DNA of 64,000 bases from an uncultured Bacilli bacterium (GTDB lineage Bacteria > Bacillota_I > Bacilli_A > RF39 > UBA660). The notes under the pieces are model-generated. The model saw nothing but the letters and a program-made list of their open reading frames with translations, did not search any database and was not told the DNA's origin. Within the stretch, counting starts at the first letter, position 1; each line of letters opens with the position of its first letter. Position numbers and translations under genes: made by a program. Where the stretch lies: assembly GCA_934168005.1 (NCBI GenBank), contig CAKPMN010000001.1, positions 62,001 through 126,000 of the forward strand, in the 5' to 3' direction. This document shows, in pieces, positions 59,493 to 64,000 of the stretch.

Positions 59493-61262
59493 CTATTGTA
59501 CATCATTTTTAAGTACATTTAAAAGCATTATTGCTGTTTTTTCTGGTAAAATTTCAGATAATTCTTCAATTGAAGCTTCTTTTATTTTATTTATTGTTTT
59601 ATATTTATGTAGTAGAGCTTCTTTTCTAGCTTTTCCTATACCAGGTATTTTATCTAATATACTTTCTATTACACCTTTACTTCTTATTTGTTTATGATAG
59701 TTAATAGTGAAGTTATGTACTTCGTCTTGCATTCTTTCTAGTAAGTAGAATAGATTACTTTTTTTATCTATTGGTATTTCTTCTATTGGATCAAATGCGA
59801 GTAATGCTTCTGTTATATGTCTTTCATTCTTTTTAAGTCCAACAACCATTATATTTAAATTTAACTCTTCTAATATTTCTCTTATTGCATGTATCTGCCC
59901 TATTCCACCGTCGGCTATTATTAAGTCTGGTTTTTTTAAATCATCCATTAATACTCTATAGTATCTTCTATATGTTACTTCTCTCATACTTCTATAGTCA
60001 TCGTTTGTATCTATTGAACTTTTATATTTTCTGTATTCATTTTTATTTGGTATTCCGCCTTCAAATACAACCATTCCTGATACGTTAAATGTTCCAAATA
60101 AATGGGCATTATCAAATATTTCTATTCTATCTAGTTTATCTAATTTTAATATTTTTCTTAATGATTCGTTTGCTTCATATGTTCTATCATTATTTCTTTT
60201 GATTAGTTCGAAATTGTTTTCTAACTCTATTTTAGCGTTTTCACAAGCCATTTTAATTAAAGAAAATTTAACACCTTTTTGTGGTTTTAATATTTTGGTA
60301 TTTAATACGTTTTTTAATAGATTTTCATCTACTATATCTGGTACTAATATTTCTTTTGGAATAAGTACTTTTTGGTAGAAGTTTACTATATATGTTTCTA
60401 GAGTTTCTTTTTCATCTTCTACAATTGGTAGTATTTTACTATGACGTTCAAGTATTTTTCCATTTCTTATGAAGAATACTTGAATTGCCATATAATCTTT
60501 ATCGATATAGTAACCAAATACATCTTTTTCTACGTAATCACCGGTTTCTACTTTTTGCTTTGTTAAAGTTATTTCTATGTAATCTAAAAGTTCTTTTAAT
60601 TCTTTAGCTTTTTCAAAGTTTAATTTTTCGCTTTCTTCTATCATTTCGGTTTTTATTTTGTTTTTTAAATATGTATCATTGCCATTTAAGAACTCTTTTA
60701 TTTCTGATTTCATAAGTTCTACTTTTTCTTCGTCTATTTTATTTTGGCAGTACCCTAGACATTCACCAATATGGTAATAAAGACATGGCTTTTTTTCCAT
60801 TTTGTTACATTTTCTTAACGGATACATTCTATTTAATAAGTTTACTGTATTTCTGGCAGCTGTTACATTTGGAAAGGGTCCATATAATGTATTTTTGTTT
60901 TTTCTTCTATTAATACTTCTTACTACTGATAGTTTTGGAATCTTCTCATTAGTAAGTTCTATATATGGATAAGTTTTATCATCTCTAAGTAAAATATTAT
61001 ATTTAGGGTCATATTTTTTTATTAAATTTATTTCTAGTACGAATGACTCAGTCTCTGATGATACGACTATGTATTCAAAATCAACAATTTCATTTACTAA
61101 TAGCCTTGTTTTACCTGTTTTTTCTCCTCTAAAGTATGATGTTACTCTGTTTTTTAAATTTTTAGCTTTTCCTACATATATTACAATGTTATCTTTATTT
61201 TTCATTAAGTAACATCCTGGTTGTTTTGGTAAAAGTTTTAATTTTTCTTTTATTGTGTCCAT
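59493..61262 (-). CDS. uvrC: Excinuclease ABC subunit UvrC
   Basis: Dual nuclease of excision repair. The 589-residue protein has the GIY-YIG nuclease (PGCYLMKNKDNIVIYVGKAKN split: GCYL near 18, YVGKAKN near 32-38), Cys block, UVR motif near 195-225, the RNase H-like nuclease with IFDNAHLFG and LIIADGGIGQ, and helix-hairpin-helix repeats at the end (IPGIGKARKEALL). ATG 61262 behind AGGTGATA; upstream GTG 61271 overlaps the binding site. First gene of the uvrC-xerD-mutase operon. Confidence 0.97.
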   Translation of the reverse strand: MDTIKEKLKLLPKQPGCYLMKNKDNIVIYVGKAKNLKNRVTSYFRGEKTGKTRLLVNEIVDFEYIVVSSETESFVLEINLIKKYDPKYNILLRDDKTYPYIELTNEKIPKLSVVRSINRRKNKNTLYGPFPNVTAARNTVNLLNRMYPLRKCNKMEKKPCLYYHIGECLGYCQNKIDEEKVELMKSEIKEFLNGNDTYLKNKIKTEMIEESEKLNFEKAKELKELLDYIEITLTKQKVETGDYVEKDVFGYYIDKDYMAIQVFFIRNGKILERHSKILPIVEDEKETLETYIVNFYQKVLIPKEILVPDIVDENLLKNVLNTKILKPQKGVKFSLIKMACENAKIELENNFELIKRNNDRTYEANESLRKILKLDKLDRIEIFDNAHLFGTFNVSGMVVFEGGIPNKNEYRKYKSSIDTNDDYRSMREVTYRRYYRVLMDDLKKPDLIIADGGIGQIHAIREILEELNLNIMVVGLKKNERHITEALLAFDPIEEIPIDKKSNLFYLLERMQDEVHNFTINYHKQIRSKGVIESILDKIPGIGKARKEALLHKYKTINKIKEASIEELSEILPEKTAIMLLNVLKNDVQ

Positions 61263-61285
61263 ATATATCACCTTTTATTATTATA

Positions 61286-61311
61286 ACAAAAAAAAGATTT
61301 TTTTAAAATCT
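61286..61311 (-). terminator. Terminator after the 162-residue gene
   Basis: Minus-strand AAGATTTT/AAAATCTT stem with T run. Confidence 0.7.
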
Positions 61312-61313
61312 TC

Positions 61314-61802
61314 TTAAGCTGCTTTTAAATTTATCATTTTTTCTAATACTTTATTAGAGTTTTCATATTTAACTTCATTTGAAACCATTAATTTTTGGTA
61401 TATATCATAAAATATTTGTGAGGATACTGTAAGTGACATCGCATTATAATTTAGGTTTTTAGAAAAAGTTAGATCTTTTATAAAAACTAATGATAATGTT
61501 TCTTCATTTTCTTCACCTCTAAGTTGATTATATCCTTCAAGCGATGTGTTTGTTGAATATATTATTTTATCTTTAACTTGCTTAAATAGTTCGTATAAAA
61601 ATGTATCTTTATTAAAATCAAATCTTATTTGACGAAAGCCTATTTTTGGATTATCAATTTTATCATCTGATATAAATAGCGTAAAAGAGAAAGCTTTATC
61701 ACTAATATTTGGTATGATCTTTAAAAATTGTTTTTCATTTTTGTTATATATGATAAATCCTTGCTTAATATATGCTTCATCATAAACTATTTCATAATCC
61801 AT
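61314..61802 (-). CDS. Unknown 162-residue protein
   Basis: Not recognised. ATG 61802 behind GGGAGG. Mixed alpha/beta composition with an early FIIYNKNEKQFLKIIP strand pair and a helix near the end. No signal peptide or membrane span, no catalytic motif. Monocistronic; divergent from the YigZ-family gene, with which it shares a 82-base promoter region. Confidence 0.7.
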   Translation of the reverse strand: MDYEIVYDEAYIKQGFIIYNKNEKQFLKIIPNISDKAFSFTLFISDDKIDNPKIGFRQIRFDFNKDTFLYELFKQVKDKIIYSTNTSLEGYNQLRGEENEETLSLVFIKDLTFSKNLNYNAMSLTVSSQIFYDIYQKLMVSNEVKYENSNKVLEKMINLKAA

Positions 61803-61884
61803 AATAAAACCTCCCAAGGTTTAATATTATACTTTTTATTTTACAAAAAGTAAAGAGTTTGATATTATTGATCTAGGTGGTTAT

Positions 61885-62448
61885 ATGAAAACTGTTATGG
61901 AATCTAGTTCATATACTTTGGAAATTAAAAAGTCAAAATTCATTGGTCTTATTTATCCATTAAAAAGTGTTGATGAATTTAATAATATTCTTAATGATGT
62001 AAAAATTAAATATCCAAATGCCAAACATTATACTTATGCTTACATATTTGATAATATGAAAAGAATGAGTGATGATAAGGAACCTTCTAAAACAGCTGGT
62101 AGTCCTATTTTAAATGTACTAGAAAAGAATGATCTAAATAGAGTTTGTTTAATTGTTGTACGTTATTTTGGAGGAGTTTTACTTGGGGCTCCCCTACTTA
62201 CTAGAAGTTATTCTAATACTGCTTTAGAAACAGTCAAAAGTTCTAAAATATGTGAGTTTGTTTTATATGATTATTATAGTTTAACTTTTAATTATGATTC
62301 TATAGCGGATATTGAGTATTTATTAGATTCTAATGATATCATCGAAAAAGAGTTTTTAGATGTTGTTCATTATAAAATTAGAGTTAAACAAAATAGTGAT
62401 ATTAGTAAACTTAAAAAAATTGCGAAAATAAAAAAGATTATTATTTAA
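61885..62448 (+). CDS. YigZ/IMPACT family protein (UPF0029)
   Basis: A 187-residue cytoplasmic protein with the UPF0029 signature (DDKEPSKTAGSPILNVLE, about 66-83, then VRYFGGVLLGAPLLTRSY). The C-terminal half has the DUF1949-like ferredoxin fold. Relatives are linked to translation and amino-acid stress in eukaryotes (IMPACT); the bacterial role is not settled. AGGTGG site. Convergent with the next gene, their tails overlapping by eight bases. Confidence 0.88.
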   Translation: MKTVMESSSYTLEIKKSKFIGLIYPLKSVDEFNNILNDVKIKYPNAKHYTYAYIFDNMKRMSDDKEPSKTAGSPILNVLEKNDLNRVCLIVVRYFGGVLLGAPLLTRSYSNTALETVKSSKICEFVLYDYYSLTFNYDSIADIEYLLDSNDIIEKEFLDVVHYKIRVKQNSDISKLKKIAKIKKIII

Positions 62449-62456
62449 TCTTTTTT
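62428..62456. terminator. Bidirectional terminator
   Basis: AAAGATTA/TAATCTTT stem flanked by A and T runs, over the tails of both convergent genes. Confidence 0.7.
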
Positions 62457-62917
62457 TCTTGGTTTAAAATAGATTTTATTATTAATTTTGTAGTTGCAGA
62501 AAACTCACTTTTTTTATCTTCTTTTACTTCTGTTAATAAATAATTTAATTCTTCAACTGTATATTTTTTTAAATTCTCTTTATAACTTGTTTTATCTAAT
62601 GAAATGTCTTCTTGGTACATAATTTTGGCTTCAGTCAATAATTCGTACTTGATATTTTCTATTAGTTCGTCTATTTTTTCAGCATATTCGCTATCATCCA
62701 TTAATGATGTTAAAAGAGACACTATATATTGTTGTTCTGCGGGTATTAGTTTTAATATTTCAGTTAACTTTTCTTCACTAACATCTTTAGTTAAGTTAAT
62801 TAAAATTTCTACTAGAGATTCTGGATCTATTTCTTTAGCTAACTGCATTAATTCTTTTAATTCTTCGTGGGATAAATTTTTTTTTAATCCTTTTTTTAAT
62901 AGTTCTGCTTTATTCAT
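62441..62917 (-). CDS. Unknown 158-residue acidic helical protein
   Basis: Not recognised. ATG 62917 overlaps the miaB stop by eight bases, behind GGTGTTAT; a longer frame from 62950 lies inside miaB. The product is nearly all helix, Leu/Glu/Lys rich, with several short Leu repeats ([34 protein letters not shown]), like a HEAT-type or coiled arrangement. Coupled to miaB. Confidence 0.7.
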   Translation of the reverse strand: MNKAELLKKGLKKNLSHEELKELMQLAKEIDPESLVEILINLTKDVSEEKLTEILKLIPAEQQYIVSLLTSLMDDSEYAEKIDELIENIKYELLTEAKIMYQEDISLDKTSYKENLKKYTVEELNYLLTEVKEDKKSEFSATTKLIIKSILNQEKKIK

Positions 62918-64000
62918 CGATAACACCATCCAAACTCCAAGTTTTTGCATCTGTTATTTTGACGTTAATGATGTTTCCGATTGTTTCTTTTGGAGCTTCT
63001 ACATTAACTAATTTCAAAGTTTCTGTGTATCCCATCATTTTTGTATCATCTTTTTCTGATACACCTTCTATTAATACCTTTACTGTTTTATCTTTATATT
63101 TATCGTTTGCTAGACGAGCATATTCGTTAATTTTATCATTTAGTCTTTTTAATCTTTCTTCTTTTTCTTTAAGTGGAACGTCATCTTTCATTTTAGCTGC
63201 AGGTGTTCCTACTCTTGGAGAGAATATAAATGTATACGCTGAATCATACTTGCACTCGTCTACAACGCTTAATGTTTCTTTAAAATCTTCTTCTGTTTCT
63301 CCTGGGAAGCCTACAATTATATCTGTTGTAATACTAACGTTTTTAACTTTATTTTTTAATTGTTTAAATAATCGTAAATATTCTTCTTTAGTATATCTTC
63401 TTCCCATTAGTTTTAGAATTCTATTAGACCCTGATTGTAGAGGCAAATGAATATAAGGCATGATATTATCATATTTTGCAATTACGTCTATCATACTGTC
63501 TGTAAAATCCCATGGATGACTTGTTACAAATCTAACTCTTTCAATACCTGTTTTTGCTACATCTTCAAGAAGGTTTTCCATACGATAGTTATCATTTAAG
63601 TCTTTTCCGTATGCATTAACATTTTGACCTAGAAGTGTCACTTCCTTATATCCATTATTTTTTAACTCTTCTACTTCTTTTATGATATCTTCTTTTCTTC
63701 TACTTCTTTGTTTTCCTCTTGTATATGGCACTATACAGTAAGTACAAAATTTATCACAACCATACATTATATTTACCCATGCTTTTACCTTTGAATCTCT
63801 TTTAACGGGTATATTTTCTACTATATCTCCTTCATATGAGAAAACTTCTACTTGGCTTTCTTTTTTTATTAGTATATCTGATAATAATTTAGGTAAATGG
63901 TATAAATTGTGTGTTCCAAATATTAGATCTATATAGTTATATTTTTTTAATATTTCATCAACTACAACTTCTTCTTGAGCCATACAACCACAAATACCAG
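62910..64000 (-). CDS. miaB: tRNA-2-methylthio-N6-dimethylallyladenosine synthase MiaB, cut by window end
   Basis: Radical SAM methylthiotransferase adding the 2-methylthio group to i6A37 in tRNAs. About 363 residues are visible, in an open frame to the window end; the first ATG at 63983 is internal, since [10 protein letters not shown] upstream is the conserved MTTase core with a cluster Cys. The radical SAM triad is in [24 protein letters not shown] follows, and a TRAM domain ends the protein. Together with trmD and mnmA it belongs to tRNA anticodon loop modification. Confidence 0.93.
   Translation of the reverse strand, partial: GICGCMAQEEVVVDEILKKYNYIDLIFGTHNLYHLPKLLSDILIKKESQVEVFSYEGDIVENIPVKRDSKVKAWVNIMYGCDKFCTYCIVPYTRGKQRSRRKEDIIKEVEELKNNGYKEVTLLGQNVNAYGKDLNDNYRMENLLEDVAKTGIERVRFVTSHPWDFTDSMIDVIAKYDNIMPYIHLPLQSGSNRILKLMGRRYTKEEYLRLFKQLKNKVKNVSITTDIIVGFPGETEEDFKETLSVVDECKYDSAYTFIFSPRVGTPAAKMKDDVPLKEKEERLKRLNDKINEYARLANDKYKDKTVKVLIEGVSEKDDTKMMGYTETLKLVNVEAPKETIGNIINVKITDAKTWSLDGVIDE

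Noticed and set aside
1..64000. Mollicute with TGA read as Trp
   Set aside because: Tryptophan is coded by TGG and TGA acts as stop in several conserved genes, and a full wall and spore gene set is present.

Overview
The window is 64 kb of strongly AT-rich DNA (roughly three quarters A+T by eye) with tightly packed genes, short intergenic gaps, AGGAGG/AGGTG-type ribosome binding sites and many simple hairpin-plus-T-tract terminators. TGA is used as a stop (for example at uvrA and rimM), so this is the standard bacterial code and not a mollicute code. Peptidoglycan and division genes (murG, murB, divIB, ftsA, ftsZ) sit beside an unmistakable set of endospore genes (sigG, the YlmC/YmxH protein, gpr, spoIIM, a YlbJ homologue). 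I infer a spore-forming, low-GC Bacillota, probably an uncultured anaerobic gut-type member of the Bacilli; the [FeFe] hydrogenase supports an anaerobe. No phage, insertion sequence, integron or CRISPR array was seen.

Layout, left half (mostly + strand). 1-2022: two unknown genes, the first cut by the window edge. 2091-7169: murG-murB-divIB, then ftsA-ftsZ. 7216-11841: an SDR oxidoreductase, a small unknown gene, uvrA and a YcxB-like membrane protein. 11908-16517: purine salvage pair (deoD, add), an M16 peptidase-like pair (YmfF/YmfH type) and a prepilin. 16575-19873: RNA methyltransferase, rimM, trmD, an unknown gene, rplS with a leader, and lepB. 19954-23234: a membrane-anchored HTH protein with a membrane partner, a DUF308/HdeD-like protein, comEB, and tRNA-Glu(CTC) and tRNA-Met flanking a 91-residue unknown gene. 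23387-28838: polysaccharide deacetylase, unknown genes, an HExxH protein and an [FeFe] hydrogenase. 28857-35730: sigG (minus) divergent from ylmC, a GT4 glycosyltransferase, a degenerate ApbE-like protein, an OmpR-type two-component pair, and an ABC transporter whose permease lacks its N-terminus.

Right half. 35773-40175: holA, then a PilB/GspE ATPase divergent from two prepilins, the second with a large C-terminal domain. 40160-45328: ylbJ, ylbL-type protease, transglutaminase-like protein, rpsT, gpr, a tiny membrane protein and spoIIM. 45346-48841: mnmA, an HTH protein, an extremely AT-rich gene-free stretch ending in a candidate short RNA, a 49-residue four-cysteine peptide and a ZIP metal transporter. 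48913-57178 (minus): a phosphorelay neighbourhood with an HPt protein, a short Rel protein behind an apparent leader-peptide attenuator, two hybrid histidine kinases, an AMP-forming synthetase and a small lysine-rich protein. 57235-64000: uvrC-xerD-phosphohexomutase operon, unknown genes, a YigZ-family protein and miaB (cut by the window end).

The most notable signals are the Rel leader peptide overlapping a terminator together with loss of the synthetase glutamate in Rel; the two hybrid kinases plus HPt around an ANL-family enzyme whose perfect promoter carries a 19-bp palindrome; the 49-residue CxxCxxCxxC peptide and short RNA beside a ZIP transporter; a DeoD with Asn replacing the catalytic Asp next to adenosine deaminase; and a prepilin fused to a large domain.
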